Part shown: positions 53,700 through 63,043 of the stretch, one piece after another
Layout of the letters: the number at the start of each line of letters is the position of its first letter
Position numbering within the stretch: position 1 is the stretch's first letter
Source of the DNA: Murdochiella sp. Marseille-P8839
GTDB taxonomy: Bacteria; Bacillota; Clostridia; Tissierellales; Peptoniphilaceae
Direction of reading: 5' to 3'
Assembly: GCA_019753405.1 (NCBI GenBank)
Contig: JAIKLF010000001.1
Coordinates: 252,789 to 316,788 of the forward strand
DNA length: 64,000 bases
Program-made: the position numbers and the translations under genes
The notes under the pieces: model-generated
Database searches by the model: none
Told to the model about the DNA's origin: nothing
The model's input: the letters and a program-made list of their open reading frames with translations, nothing else

Positions 53700-53719
53700 C
53701 GCCCGGGTTTCCCCGAGCG
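53700..53719 (-). promoter_or_regulatory. leader hairpin of the uracil permease gene
   Basis: CGCTCGGG and CCCGGGCG pair around a GAAA tetraloop in the short 5' leader. I do not see a PyrR-binding consensus or a terminator, so a role in mRNA stability is as likely as regulation. Confidence 0.4.
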
Positions 53720-53742
53720 CTCCTTAGCCCAAAATTGTAAGC

Positions 53743-53771
53743 ATTATAGCAGACCTTTTTGCCTCCTGCAA
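53743..53771 (-). promoter_or_regulatory. sigma-A promoter of the uracil permease gene
   Basis: Minus-strand TTGCAG (53771-53766), a 17-base spacer and perfect TATAAT (53748-53743). Confidence 0.85.
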
Positions 53772-53785
53772 GGATATTTCCGCAT

Positions 53786-53818
53786 ATAATAAAGATCGCC
53801 TCATTACTGAAGCGATCT
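53786..53818 (-). terminator. terminator of the aminotransferase gene
   Basis: AGATCGC and GCGATCT pair around TTCAGTAATGAG, then TTATTAT follows on the minus strand. It is placed just after the aminotransferase stop. Confidence 0.7.
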
Positions 53819-53842
53819 TAGTACGAATGGGAACGGAACACA

Positions 53843-55036
53843 TCATTTTCGTCCCGGATACTCTTGTAAGCCCTTTCCGATGATGCGAAGCGCGCGAACC
53901 AACTCTTCCTCGTCCACGCAGTAGGAGACACGAATCTCATCTTCACCCAGTCCGGGTGTGTAGTAAAAGTCGGCGGCAGGTGTAACCAAAACGGTTTCGC
54001 CGTCCACAGAAAAATCATTGAGCAGCCATTGGATGAATTTTTCAGCATTATCGACAGGCAATTTGACGAGAGAATAGAAGGCGCCTTCCGGCTCGGAATA
54101 GCGAATATCTTTCATTTCGGCAAAGGCATTGAGCATTGCTTCACGGCGAGAGCGATAGATTTCGCGAACGCCGTCATGATAACGTTCATCAACGCGGCTA
54201 AGAGCGGCAACAGCGCTCTGTTCGGTGGACGAGACACCGAGGTTCATCTGGCAGAGCTTCGTAAAGGCCTGTTTCAGTTCGGCATTGCTCGTCGCGGCTG
54301 TACCGATGCGGGTACCGCAGGCGGCGTATTTTTTGGATGCACTATCCAGCAAGATAAGATTGTCGCGAATGTCTTCGAAGTCATAAAAAGAGATGAAGGG
54401 GTGCGGTGTAAAATTGAACTCCCGATACACCTCATCAGAAATAATGACCAGGTCGTGCTTCTTTGCGAAGCGCACAATGGTTTCCAATTCTTCACGACGA
54501 TAGACGCGCCCATTCGGATTGCAGGGGTTGGAAAGGAGAATCGCCTTCATCTTTTCGTCATATTGCGCTTCAAAAGCGGATTCGTCGGGGATCGCATAAT
54601 TATCCTCGGATCGTGTTGTGATCGCACGCACTTCAACGCCGAAAAGATGTGTAATCATGTTGTAATTGGTATAAAACGGCTCAATCAACAACATGATGTC
54701 GCCGGGATTGCAGGTAGCGGTGATGGCAAAACGGATGCCTTCCATCGCGCCGGCGGTAACAAAAATATCGTCCATAGAATAGTCTATTCCATGGCGCGCA
54801 TAGTATGCCTGTTGCGCCTTTCGCATGTCATCGATCCCCGTCGCGTTCGGATAGCGTACGGTTCCCTCCGGGATCTGTTTCAGTGCTTCAAAATATTCTC
54901 TTGGGGTGGGCAAATCCGGTTGGCCGATGCTCAGCCGAATGACTTTTGTTCCCCGTTCCTCTGCCGCCTTCGCCATGCCAAGATATCGCCGAGTCGGGGA
55001 TACCGGTAATTCCTTTACGCGCTTTGCTACGTTCAT
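53843..55036 (-). CDS. class I/II pyridoxal-phosphate aminotransferase
   Basis: 397-aa fold-type I aminotransferase of the aspartate-aminotransferase family. N-terminal IRLSIGQPDLPTPREYF, then FVTAGAMEGI, NPCNPNGRVYRREEL, ISDEVYREFNF and SASKKYAACGTRIG (PLP Lys). The IGQPD loop and YAACGTRIG resemble aspartate and aromatic aminotransferases of the group Ib/Ig type. Substrate is not resolved; it may supply aspartate for the threonine pathway. The start ATG at 55036 follows AGGAGGTGGCC; a GTG two codons earlier overlaps the site. Confidence 0.88.
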   Translation of the reverse strand: MNVAKRVKELPVSPTRRYLGMAKAAEERGTKVIRLSIGQPDLPTPREYFEALKQIPEGTVRYPNATGIDDMRKAQQAYYARHGIDYSMDDIFVTAGAMEGIRFAITATCNPGDIMLLIEPFYTNYNMITHLFGVEVRAITTRSEDNYAIPDESAFEAQYDEKMKAILLSNPCNPNGRVYRREELETIVRFAKKHDLVIISDEVYREFNFTPHPFISFYDFEDIRDNLILLDSASKKYAACGTRIGTAATSNAELKQAFTKLCQMNLGVSSTEQSAVAALSRVDERYHDGVREIYRSRREAMLNAFAEMKDIRYSEPEGAFYSLVKLPVDNAEKFIQWLLNDFSVDGETVLVTPAADFYYTPGLGEDEIRVSYCVDEEELVRALRIIGKGLQEYPGRK

Positions 55037-55121
55037 GGCCACCTCCTGTTATCTTCGTTCCTTGTAAAACAATTCATCTCCCTGTAATGATATACGAATT
55101 TTTGTGATGATGCATCCTTTC

Positions 55122-55150
55122 TTTTCAACGGAATATGATTATTGTATACT
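55122..55150 (+). promoter_or_regulatory. promoter of the glutaminase gene
   Basis: TTTTCA at 55122-55127, a 17-base spacer and TATACT at 55145-55150, about 60 bases before the start codon. Confidence 0.5.
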
Positions 55151-55210
55151 CGTTTTTGAAATGGAATCAAAATGTGTCCGCTTCACCAATCTACAGGAAG
55201 GAGGAGGACA

Positions 55211-56137
55211 ATGGACATTCAAAGCGCACTGCAGGAAGCATATCAATACGGTTGCAGGTATACGGATCAAGGAACTGTCGCGGATTATATTCCGGAGCTG
55301 GCGAAACAGAATCCGGATTTGATCGGTGCCACGCTCATCAGTCCGAATTTTGAGATGTTTTCCATCGGCGATGATCGATACAAGTTCTCGGCCCAAAGTA
55401 TTGCGAAAATATTCATCTATCTATGTGTGCTGGAAGCGTATGATCTTGACTATGTCCGACAATTCATCGGGGTGACGCCGTCCTCCAAGCCGTTCAACAG
55501 CATTCTTGAACTGGAATTGAGCCATAAAAACATTCCGGTCAATCCGTTTATTAATGCCGGGGCAATTGTGGCGACCTCTCTGTTGATGCAGCGCTATCAT
55601 GAGAACACGTTTGATAAAATTCGCGAACGTGCACGGGAAGTGGCGGGGCGAAGTGATCTCGATTATTGCCATGCCATTTATGTTTCCGAAAGCAACTCCG
55701 CCTACGCGAACCGCGCGCTCACGTATATGTTGCTTAATGATGGAATCATTTCCAAAACGCAGAACGTAGAAGATCTTCTGAATTCTTATTTTCGCGCCTG
55801 TTCACTCCTGGTCAATACGATGGATCTTGCCGTAGTTGGCGCTGTTATGGCCCACGATGGGAAAAATGCGCAGGGAGAGCAGGTGTTATCTGCAGAAAAC
55901 GCGGCCATCCTGCGGACGGTGATGGCGACCTGCGGTACGTACGATTATGCCGGCGAATTTGCTCTACTGGTGGGCATGCCGGCAAAGAGCGGTGTAGGCG
56001 GGGGAATCGTTGCGACTAATCGCTCTGGTTACGGCATCGGTGTGTTCAGCCCAAAACTGGACAAACACGGAAACTCTTACGTAGGTGTTCGTATGCTGGA
56101 GAGACTCTCCACGTTGCTCAATCTGCACATTTATTAA
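55211..56137 (+). CDS. glsA: glutaminase A
   Basis: 308-aa serine-dependent beta-lactamase-like glutaminase that turns glutamine into glutamate and ammonia. The catalytic Ser and Lys are in FSAQSIAKIF (SxxK, about residues 60-69). NPFINAGAIV, YVSESNSAYANRALTYML and the C-terminal GMPAKSGVGGGI are family hallmarks. Length is normal for the GlsA family. ATG at 55211 follows AAGGAGGAGGACA. An in-frame ATG at 55172 has no such site. It stands before tRNA-Cys and glutamine synthetase. Confidence 0.95.
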   Translation: MDIQSALQEAYQYGCRYTDQGTVADYIPELAKQNPDLIGATLISPNFEMFSIGDDRYKFSAQSIAKIFIYLCVLEAYDLDYVRQFIGVTPSSKPFNSILELELSHKNIPVNPFINAGAIVATSLLMQRYHENTFDKIRERAREVAGRSDLDYCHAIYVSESNSAYANRALTYMLLNDGIISKTQNVEDLLNSYFRACSLLVNTMDLAVVGAVMAHDGKNAQGEQVLSAENAAILRTVMATCGTYDYAGEFALLVGMPAKSGVGGGIVATNRSGYGIGVFSPKLDKHGNSYVGVRMLERLSTLLNLHIY

Positions 56138-56202
56138 CCTTGAGGAGAAAACTATACTCAACACTATGTTGTCCATTTCCTGCTGGCGAGGGAAATCTTT
56201 TC

Positions 56203-56231
56203 TTGCAGGATATGCCTCGGCATGGTACAAT
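56203..56231 (+). promoter_or_regulatory. promoter of tRNA-Cys
   Basis: TTGCAG at 56203-56208, 17-base spacer, TACAAT at 56226-56231, ending 22 bases before the tRNA. Confidence 0.75.
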
Positions 56232-56253
56232 CTTTTCCACGTGATTCGTTCAT

Positions 56254-56323
56254 GGCGACATAGCCAAGTGGTAAGGCAGAGGTCTGCAACACCTTCACCC
56301 CCAGTTCAAATCTGGGTGTCGCC
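56254..56323 (+). tRNA. tRNA-Cys (GCA)
   Basis: 70 bases folding as a cloverleaf: acceptor GGCGACA/TGTCGCC, anticodon stem GAGGT/ACCTT with loop CTGCAAC (anticodon GCA), 4-base variable loop, T-arm CCCAG TTCAAAT CTGGG. CCA is not encoded; T7 follows at once. Confidence 0.97.
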
Positions 56324-56330
56324 TTTTTTT

Positions 56331-56366
56331 AAGAGATCCGGTCTCGGATCTCTTTTTCTTTTTTGG
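56331..56366 (+). terminator. terminator after tRNA-Cys
   Basis: Perfect 10-bp stem AAGAGATCCG / CGGATCTCTT with loop GTCT, then TTTCTTTTTT. Confidence 0.93.
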
Positions 56367-56391
56367 TTTTTCGTTCATGAAAAAAATTTTT

Positions 56392-56400
56392 TGGTATGAT
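56392..56400 (+). promoter_or_regulatory. extended -10 promoter of the glutamine synthetase gene
   Basis: TGGTATGAT is a TGn-extended -10 box. It overlaps the in-frame ATG at 56396. If it is used, transcription begins after that ATG, which supports the later GTG start at 56432. Confidence 0.5.
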
Positions 56401-56431
56401 GATGGATATTGATGAGAAAGAGAGGTGTGAT

Positions 56432-58513
56432 GTGGGACATCCTTTTGAAACATTTGGGAAATATCAGTTCAATCGCAGCGTGATGCGTGATCGACTGCCG
56501 AAACCGGTTTATGAAAAATATAGAGGAGCGATGAAACATCAGCAGTTCATCGACCAAACTACAGCCGATGCGATCGCCCATGCGATGAAGACATGGGCAA
56601 TGGAACTGGGCGCAACCCATTTTTGTCATTGGTTTCAGCCATTAAATGGGAGAACGGCAGAAAAACATGAATCCTTTATTCAACCCGATCGCAACGGAAT
56701 GCCCCTGTCTCGCCTTTCCGGGAAGGCGCTAATGAAGGGGGAAACGGACGGTTCGTCTTTTCCAAATGGCGGCCTGCGCGATACGTTTGAAGCGCGTGGC
56801 TATACCTTTTGGGATACGAATTCCTATGCCTTTGTGCGGGGAACGACGCTGTATATTCCGAGCGTATTCATGAGTTATCGCGGCGATACGCTGGATCTCA
56901 AAATGCCGTTGATCAAAGCCTTGGACGCCCTGAGTGCGCAAGCGGTACGCGTATTGCACGATCTGGGCAAAACAGATGTGACTTGGGTGGAGCCGACGTT
57001 GGGTCTTGAACAGGAATTTTTCCTCGTGGATGCCCAGCAGGCGGCAAAACGTCCGGATATTAAGTTATGCGGGCGTACGCTGTATGGGAGCGAAATGCTT
57101 CAGGGTGGCCATCTTCAGGATACGTATTTCCAGGGCATGAATGAACGCGTACAGCAATACATGAATGAAGTGAATCGCGCTTGTTGGAATTTGGGCATCT
57201 ATGCCTCTATTGAGCACAATGAGGTATCGCCCGGACAATACGAATTTTCTTCTGTATTTGGCGATGCCATTACGACCGTGGATCAAAATATGGTGGTGAT
57301 GGACATTCTGGAAAATGTAGCGCCGCATCACGGCTTTCAGTGCCTATTGCATGAGAAACCTTTCGGAGGTCTCAACGGATCCGGTAAACACAGCAATTTA
57401 TCGTTAACGACGTCGACAGGCGAGAATCTCTTTGATCCGGGTGATGAGCAACCGCATGACTTACGCTTTTTACTATTTGTGACCGCCTTTATTGTTGCCG
57501 TAGATCGGTATCAGACGTTGCTGCGCATGGCGGCCTCCGACGAAGGAAATGATCATCGATTGGGCGGCCATGAAGCACCGCCGGCAATTATTTCCATTAA
57601 TCTGGGAGAAACGCTGCATTCTCTGTTTGTTGAGCTGGCAAAGACCACGAAAATTCCGAAGGTTAAGCTCACTTCGATTTTGGAACCGGTGGTGACCTTG
57701 GCGGATCTGTCTATTGAGACTACGGATCGCAATCGCACGTCTCCGGTCTCGTTTACCGGAAATCGCTTTGAATTGCGTATGTTGGGCTCTTCGCTGAATG
57801 CCTCCGCCATGAACACCTTTCTGTTTGCCGGCATGGCGGAATCGCTGGAGGAGATAGCGTTGCAATTGGAAGCCTCTGACACTTCAACACCGGAGGCATT
57901 ACATGATACGACCATGCAAATTTGTCATCATGCTCTGCAGCAACATCAGCGCATTCTTTTTACGGGGGATGGCTATCGACAGGAATGGGTGGAGGAATCC
58001 AAGCGAAGAGGTTTGGAACAGGTTCCGAGCTATCTGGAAAGTATTGATGCCGCCACGCGGGAAGAAACTGTGCGACTGTGTGAGCGCTTCGGCGTGCTCA
58101 GCCGAGAGGAATTGGTCGCCAGGCGAGAAATCCTCATTGAGCGCTTTAATCATTCGGTGAACTTGCAGGGGCAGGTTTTGGCACGTATGGCGACAAAGGG
58201 GATATATCCGGCGCTTATGGAATACCAGATTCGTTTGCAAAAAGCTGATGCCGGCGGCTTGAGCACCTCGTTGGAGAAAAAAGCGAAGGAAAACGCACGA
58301 CTCATCGATGCCTTGGACGCCGCAAGCACGGCACTCAAAGAGTCCTTGGAAAAGGCGGAAGGCATGGATGATGCACATAGCCAAAGTATTTGTTATCGGG
58401 ACGAAGTGCGGGAAGCCATGCACGCTTTAGAGGAAGTTTGCAACGAAATCGAAGCGTTTGTGCCGGAAGAGTTGCTTCCATATCCCTCTTCCAGCGTTTT
58501 AGTTGTACAATAG
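56432..58513 (+). CDS. glnN: type III glutamine synthetase
   Basis: 693-aa glutamine synthetase of the large GSIII (GlnN) type, making glutamine from glutamate, ammonia and ATP. Hallmarks: THFCHWFQPLNGRTAEKHE, GETDGSSFPNGGLRDTFEARG, EPTLGLEQEFFLVD, the ATP/glutamate site GKHSNLSL and the C-terminal NRTSPVSFTGNRFELRMLGSS. Typical GSIII length is about 690-730 aa. I choose GTG 56432 because AGAGAGGTG precedes it and a promoter overlaps the upstream ATG codons at 56396; the longer form would be 705 aa. Found next to glutaminase, so both arms of glutamine turnover lie together. Confidence 0.92.
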   Translation: MGHPFETFGKYQFNRSVMRDRLPKPVYEKYRGAMKHQQFIDQTTADAIAHAMKTWAMELGATHFCHWFQPLNGRTAEKHESFIQPDRNGMPLSRLSGKALMKGETDGSSFPNGGLRDTFEARGYTFWDTNSYAFVRGTTLYIPSVFMSYRGDTLDLKMPLIKALDALSAQAVRVLHDLGKTDVTWVEPTLGLEQEFFLVDAQQAAKRPDIKLCGRTLYGSEMLQGGHLQDTYFQGMNERVQQYMNEVNRACWNLGIYASIEHNEVSPGQYEFSSVFGDAITTVDQNMVVMDILENVAPHHGFQCLLHEKPFGGLNGSGKHSNLSLTTSTGENLFDPGDEQPHDLRFLLFVTAFIVAVDRYQTLLRMAASDEGNDHRLGGHEAPPAIISINLGETLHSLFVELAKTTKIPKVKLTSILEPVVTLADLSIETTDRNRTSPVSFTGNRFELRMLGSSLNASAMNTFLFAGMAESLEEIALQLEASDTSTPEALHDTTMQICHHALQQHQRILFTGDGYRQEWVEESKRRGLEQVPSYLESIDAATREETVRLCERFGVLSREELVARREILIERFNHSVNLQGQVLARMATKGIYPALMEYQIRLQKADAGGLSTSLEKKAKENARLIDALDAASTALKESLEKAEGMDDAHSQSICYRDEVREAMHALEEVCNEIEAFVPEELLPYPSSSVLVVQ

Positions 58514-58541
58514 TAGCAGTATCACTAAAGGAGGGACCAAA

Positions 58542-59891
58542 ATGATTCAACCGAGTATTATGGCGGGATTTATGGAGCTTTTGCCCGAAGAACAGGTACT
58601 GTTTGAGCATGTTAAACAGGCGATTGAAAAAACATATCAGCATTACGGATACTGGCCTTTGGACACCCCGGCAATCGAAAAGAATGAAATTCTTTTTGCC
58701 AAGGGTGGCGGCGAGACAACCAAACAGATCTATCATATCGAAAAGGGAGAAAATTCGGTTGATCAGTCGTTGCGCTTTGATTTGACCGTTCCGCTGGCGC
58801 GCTACGTGGCGCAGCATTCATCGGAGCTGTCCTTCCCGTTCCGCCGCTATCACATCGGTAAAGTCTATCGCGGGGAGCGCAACCAGAAGGGGCGCTATCG
58901 TGAGTTTTATCAGGCCGACGTGGACGTCATCGGACTTGATGAACTCTCGGTGATCAATGACGCCGAGTGTCCGGCGGTGATCTACGAAGTATTTCGTGCC
59001 TTGGAGATTCCCGTCGTACACATCCACATCAATCACCGCGGCATGCTCAACGGATTCTTTACCTCCATCGGCATTCGTGATGCCATGGAAGTGTTGCACG
59101 CCATCGATAAACTGGCAAAGATCGGTCCGGATGCCGTGGGTGATCTGCTGGAGATGAGCGGAGTCAACAAACAGCAACAAGAAGAAATTTTCCGCTTTAT
59201 CGGCTTAACCGACGATCGTCCGGCCGAAGAGCGTCTCGAAGCCTACAATCAGGCGCTTGCTCCGGATGCACCGGGCGCCGAACAGTTCAAGCAGGGCTGG
59301 GCGGATCTTCAGCTCATTATGAAGGGAATGCAGGGCTTCGGCATGCCGAAAGAAGCGATTGTTCTGGATCTGTCCATTACGCGCGGCTTGGATTACTATA
59401 CCGGCGTGGTGTATGAGACCTTCATTGAAGGGTATGAATCCATCGGTTCTGTCGCTTCCGGTGGTCGTTATGATGACCTGGCGTCCAACTTTACCAAGCT
59501 CAAGATGCCAGGTGTCGGTATCTCCATCGGTGTGACACGACTCTTTTATCAGCTGCGTGAGGCGAATCTTATCCAGCCGAAAAAAGGGGAGTACATTCAG
59601 GCGATGGTCTTGCCGATGAGCGATGCCGAATTGGATTTCTCGCTGGAATGCGTGCATGCGCTGCGTGATGCCAATATTCGGGTGCAGCTGTATACCGAAT
59701 CGGGAAGAATGAAAAAGAAATTTTCCTATGCGGATGCTATCGGCGTACGCTACGTTCTGATCATTGGAGAGAGCGAGCGGGAAGCCGGTGTCGTCAGCCT
59801 TAAGGATATGCAAAGCGGTGAACAATCAACAATGATGCTTGCGGAAGCAATTGGTATCATGCGCGATGCGAGTGGAAGGGGGAACGAATGA
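58542..59891 (+). CDS. hisS: histidyl-tRNA synthetase
   Basis: 449-aa class II synthetase. Motif 1 lies near the N-terminus (GYWPLDTPAIEK), motif 2 is FRRYHIGKVYRGERNQKGRYREFYQ over residues 99-123, and the histidine-specific segments are RGLDYYTGVVYETF and SGGRYDDL. The C-terminal anticodon-binding domain starts near residue 345. ATG at 58542 follows AAAGGAGGGACCAAA. Its stop overlaps the thrS start, so both synthetases are made together. Confidence 0.94.
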   Translation: MIQPSIMAGFMELLPEEQVLFEHVKQAIEKTYQHYGYWPLDTPAIEKNEILFAKGGGETTKQIYHIEKGENSVDQSLRFDLTVPLARYVAQHSSELSFPFRRYHIGKVYRGERNQKGRYREFYQADVDVIGLDELSVINDAECPAVIYEVFRALEIPVVHIHINHRGMLNGFFTSIGIRDAMEVLHAIDKLAKIGPDAVGDLLEMSGVNKQQQEEIFRFIGLTDDRPAEERLEAYNQALAPDAPGAEQFKQGWADLQLIMKGMQGFGMPKEAIVLDLSITRGLDYYTGVVYETFIEGYESIGSVASGGRYDDLASNFTKLKMPGVGISIGVTRLFYQLREANLIQPKKGEYIQAMVLPMSDAELDFSLECVHALRDANIRVQLYTESGRMKKKFSYADAIGVRYVLIIGESEREAGVVSLKDMQSGEQSTMMLAEAIGIMRDASGRGNE

Positions 59892-61795
59892 AAGTTTACA
59901 CGAAGGACGGCAGCGCCCTGGAATTACAGGAGGGTGCAAACGCATTAGATGCCGCCAAGGCCATCAGCCAGGGCTTGGCCCGCAATGCACTGGCAGCAGA
60001 GATTAACGGAGAGGGTGCGGATCTGCGCACCGTTTTGCACGACGGCGATAAAATAGCCATTTGCACCTTTGATGACGAATATGGCCGTCTGGCCTTCCGT
60101 CATTCCACTTCGCATTTGATGGCACAAGCCGTGCAGCGCCTTTACCCCGAGGCACATTTAGCCATCGGACCCGCTATTAAAGAAGGATTCTACTACGATA
60201 TCGATTTTGGCGATACAGTGCTTACCGATGAAGATCTGCCGAAAATCGAAGCGGAAATGAAAAAAATCGTGAAGGAAAATCCGGACATCACGCGCTTTAC
60301 GAAATCGCGTGAAGACGCTATTGCTTTCTTCAAGGAAAATCAGGAACCGTACAAAGTGGAGTTGATCGAAGATCTGCCCGAGGATGCGGTCATCAGCTTT
60401 TATCAGCAGGGCGATTGGGTAGACCTGTGTGCCGGCCCGCATCTGATGAATTTCCACGGCATTAAGGCGATTAAGCTGACCAGCCTTGCCGGCGCGTATT
60501 GGCGTGGCGATGAGCATAATAAGATGCTCACCCGCATTTACGGTACCAGTTTTCCAAAGCAATCCATGCTGGATGACTATCTAGCACGCATTGAAGAGGC
60601 TAAAAAACGTGATCACCGTAAGATCGGTAAAGACATGGAGCTCTTTGCCTTCATGGAAGAAGGTCCCGGTTTCCCGTTCTTCCTGCCTAACGGCATGCGC
60701 CTGAAGAATGCCTTGCTGGATTACTGGCGTGAATTGCACAAAGAGGCAGGGTATCTGGAAATCTCTACACCGACGATTTTGAATCGCCAGCTGTGGGAAA
60801 CCTCGGGTCACTGGGATCACTATCGTGAAAATATGTATACCACGAAGATCGATGGGGAAGATTATGCGATTAAACCGATGAACTGCCCGGGCGCTATGCT
60901 CGTATACAATTCGAAGCCGCATTCCTATCGTGATCTGCCGCTGCGTTTGGCGGAACTGGGCAATGTCCATCGCCATGAGCTTTCAGGTGCTCTTCACGGC
61001 CTTTTCCGTGTGCGCAACTTTACGCAAGACGACGCGCATATTTTCTTAACGCCGGAAATGATCGAGGACGAGATTCGTAAAATTGTGGCATTGATCGACC
61101 GTGTCTATTCGAAATTTGGCTTTACGTATTCGATGGAAATCTCGACGCGCCCGGAGGATTCCATGGGCTCGGATGAGGATTGGGAAGTAGCTACTGCCGG
61201 TCTTAAGAATGCCTTGGATTCCTTGGGCAAACCCTATGAAATCAACGAAGGCGACGGCGCCTTCTATGGCCCGAAGATTGACTTTCAGATTGAAGACGTG
61301 CTGGGTCGTACCCGGCAATGCGCGACCATTCAGCTGGACTTCCAGCTGCCGCAGCGATTCGGCGCGGAATACATTGGTAAGGATGGTGAAAAGCACCAGC
61401 CGGTTCTGATTCACCGCGTGATTTACGGATCCATTGAGCGCTTCATCGGTTATCTTATCGAACAGTTTGCGGGCAACTTCCCCCTGTGGTTGGCCCCGGT
61501 ACAGGTCGAACTCATACCGGTGAACAATGCGGCGCATGGTGAATTTGCAAAACAGATGGCAAAGGAACTCGAAGATCTCGGTGTTCATGTCGACGTGGAT
61601 CTGCGCGAAGAAACACTGGCCAAAAAGATTCGTGATGCCCAGATTAAAAAATCCTTCCTGCAAATCGTGGTTGGCGACAACGAAATGTCCGAGCATACCG
61701 TCAGCGTCCGCATCCATGGCGAAAAAGAAGCCAAGAGTTACGCTTGGGAAGACTTCAAGAACTGGATTACGGAGCAGATCAAGACGCGTGCTTAA
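59888..61795 (+). CDS. thrS: threonyl-tRNA synthetase
   Basis: 635-aa class II synthetase of full length. TGS domain at residues 1-60, editing domain with HSTSHLMAQAVQRLYP (HxxxH) and a later CAGPH, the catalytic core with MNCPGAMLVYNS (zinc Cys), VHRHELSGALHGLFRVR (motif 2) and HRVIYGSIERFIGYLIEQ (motif 3), and a C-terminal anticodon domain. ATG at 59888 overlaps hisS (ATGA). Unlike many Bacillota thrS genes it has no T-box of its own here. Confidence 0.96.
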   Translation: MKVYTKDGSALELQEGANALDAAKAISQGLARNALAAEINGEGADLRTVLHDGDKIAICTFDDEYGRLAFRHSTSHLMAQAVQRLYPEAHLAIGPAIKEGFYYDIDFGDTVLTDEDLPKIEAEMKKIVKENPDITRFTKSREDAIAFFKENQEPYKVELIEDLPEDAVISFYQQGDWVDLCAGPHLMNFHGIKAIKLTSLAGAYWRGDEHNKMLTRIYGTSFPKQSMLDDYLARIEEAKKRDHRKIGKDMELFAFMEEGPGFPFFLPNGMRLKNALLDYWRELHKEAGYLEISTPTILNRQLWETSGHWDHYRENMYTTKIDGEDYAIKPMNCPGAMLVYNSKPHSYRDLPLRLAELGNVHRHELSGALHGLFRVRNFTQDDAHIFLTPEMIEDEIRKIVALIDRVYSKFGFTYSMEISTRPEDSMGSDEDWEVATAGLKNALDSLGKPYEINEGDGAFYGPKIDFQIEDVLGRTRQCATIQLDFQLPQRFGAEYIGKDGEKHQPVLIHRVIYGSIERFIGYLIEQFAGNFPLWLAPVQVELIPVNNAAHGEFAKQMAKELEDLGVHVDVDLREETLAKKIRDAQIKKSFLQIVVGDNEMSEHTVSVRIHGEKEAKSYAWEDFKNWITEQIKTRA

Positions 61796-61845
61796 CGAAA
61801 GTTAGCCGTAAATTGTCTGTGGCGCAGGAAAACAAGGTTTATTCC

Positions 61846-61882
61846 AAAAACGATGCAACCTCTTAGGGGGTTGCATCGTTTT
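61846..61882 (+). terminator. terminator after hisS-thrS
   Basis: AAAAACGATGCAACC pairs with GGTTGCATCGTTTT around a TCTTAGGG-type loop. Confidence 0.92.
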
Positions 61883-61937
61883 GTATACTGGAAATGAGCC
61901 GTTGTTTTTTTGAAGGCGGTGAAAAAAATACAGCTGG

Positions 61938-61948
61938 TTGATCATCAA
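61938..61948 (+). promoter_or_regulatory. possible operator before znuA
   Basis: TTGATCATCAA, a perfect 11-base palindrome, lies 24 bases before the znuA start. A zinc-responsive repressor could bind here, but it does not match a Zur or AdcR box that I can name. Confidence 0.3.
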
Positions 61949-61972
61949 TCGGTTATCAGATAAGGAGAAGAA

Positions 61973-63043
61973 ATGAACAGAAACAACGAAAACAAGAAGA
62001 ATCATATCATGCATGTTGCGGCAATCTCTTTAGGCTTACTGGTGGCACTCTCAGCTTGTCAAAACACGCCAAAAGAGGAAAAGAACGCTACGAGTCAGGG
62101 AAGTATCTCCGCAACGATGTCGGAAAGCAAGGAAGCCCCGGCGGTAACGCTTCGTGTGATTGCATCGACGGATGCCATTTATGACTTTACGAAGTTGATT
62201 GGTCAAGACCGGGTGGAAGTTGTGGATCTCATTGAAGGCGATGCGGATGCGCATCACTGGGAGCCGACACCGAAATTACTCATGCAAATCAATGAAGCAG
62301 ATCTTTTTCTGCTCAACGGCGCCGGGCTGGAAAGCTGGTTGCCCGATGTGCAGGCCTCCCTCACGGGAAAGGTGAAAAGCGTGGATCTTTCCGACGGAGT
62401 AGCGTTGCGTAAAGGGGAAGAGGACCATGATCACGAGGAAGACCATGATGATCATGAGGAAGACCATGATGACGCCGATCACGATGACAAAGAGCAACAT
62501 GAACATCATCATGGTGAATTTGACCCGCACTATTGGCTGAGTCCGAAAGCAGCAGCGATTCAGGCAAAAAATATTTATGAAGCATTAGTGGCCTCCGACC
62601 CGCAGGGAAAAGAAGTCTATGATGCCAATTATAAAGCACTGCAGGAAAAATTTGAGGCGCTTGAGCGCGACTATGCGGAAAAGCTTAAACCGTATAGCGG
62701 GCGTAGCGTTATCGTTCCGCACGAGGCTTTCGGTTATCTCTTTGATGCGTATGGGCTCAAGCAAATCGGCCTTGAAGGCATGCTTGCCGACGGACAACCG
62801 AGTGCGAAAAAAATTGCAGAAATTGTTGATCTGGCAAAGAAGGAAGGCATCAAGACCGTATTCTATGAAGCATACGGTGATGACAAAGAAGCAGAATCCG
62901 TAGCCGCTGAAATCGGCGCAAAGACCGCACCGCTTTATACGCTGGAAGCCGAATCAAAAGAAGATCGTGCAAAAGGCGAAAATTACTTCACCTTCATGCA
63001 AAAGAACCTGGAGGCCCTTGTCGATTCATTCGGAGGAAAATAA
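61973..63043 (+). CDS. znuA: zinc-binding lipoprotein (ZnuA/AdcA type)
   Basis: 356-aa substrate-binding lipoprotein of the cluster 9 metal family. The signal peptide ends at lipobox LSAC (Cys near residue 26). Between the first and second metal His (DADAHHWEPTPK and HGEFDPHYWLSP) is a His/Asp-rich loop of about 35 residues (repeats of HDHEEDHDDHEEDHDD type), characteristic of zinc binders. VPHEAFGYLFDAYGL and the closing TLEAESKEDRAKGENYFTFM are family motifs. ATG at 61973 follows AAGGAGAAGA. Confidence 0.93.
   Translation: MNRNNENKKNHIMHVAAISLGLLVALSACQNTPKEEKNATSQGSISATMSESKEAPAVTLRVIASTDAIYDFTKLIGQDRVEVVDLIEGDADAHHWEPTPKLLMQINEADLFLLNGAGLESWLPDVQASLTGKVKSVDLSDGVALRKGEEDHDHEEDHDDHEEDHDDADHDDKEQHEHHHGEFDPHYWLSPKAAAIQAKNIYEALVASDPQGKEVYDANYKALQEKFEALERDYAEKLKPYSGRSVIVPHEAFGYLFDAYGLKQIGLEGMLADGQPSAKKIAEIVDLAKKEGIKTVFYEAYGDDKEAESVAAEIGAKTAPLYTLEAESKEDRAKGENYFTFMQKNLEALVDSFGGK

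Noticed and set aside
53679-53742. PyrR-binding attenuator before the uracil permease gene
   Set aside because: Only a short GAAA-loop hairpin; no PyrR consensus and no terminator between promoter and start codon.
54029-55009. 326-codon frame antisense to the aminotransferase gene
   Set aside because: Shadow frame; the minus-strand gene has all PLP motifs and a good ribosome-binding site.
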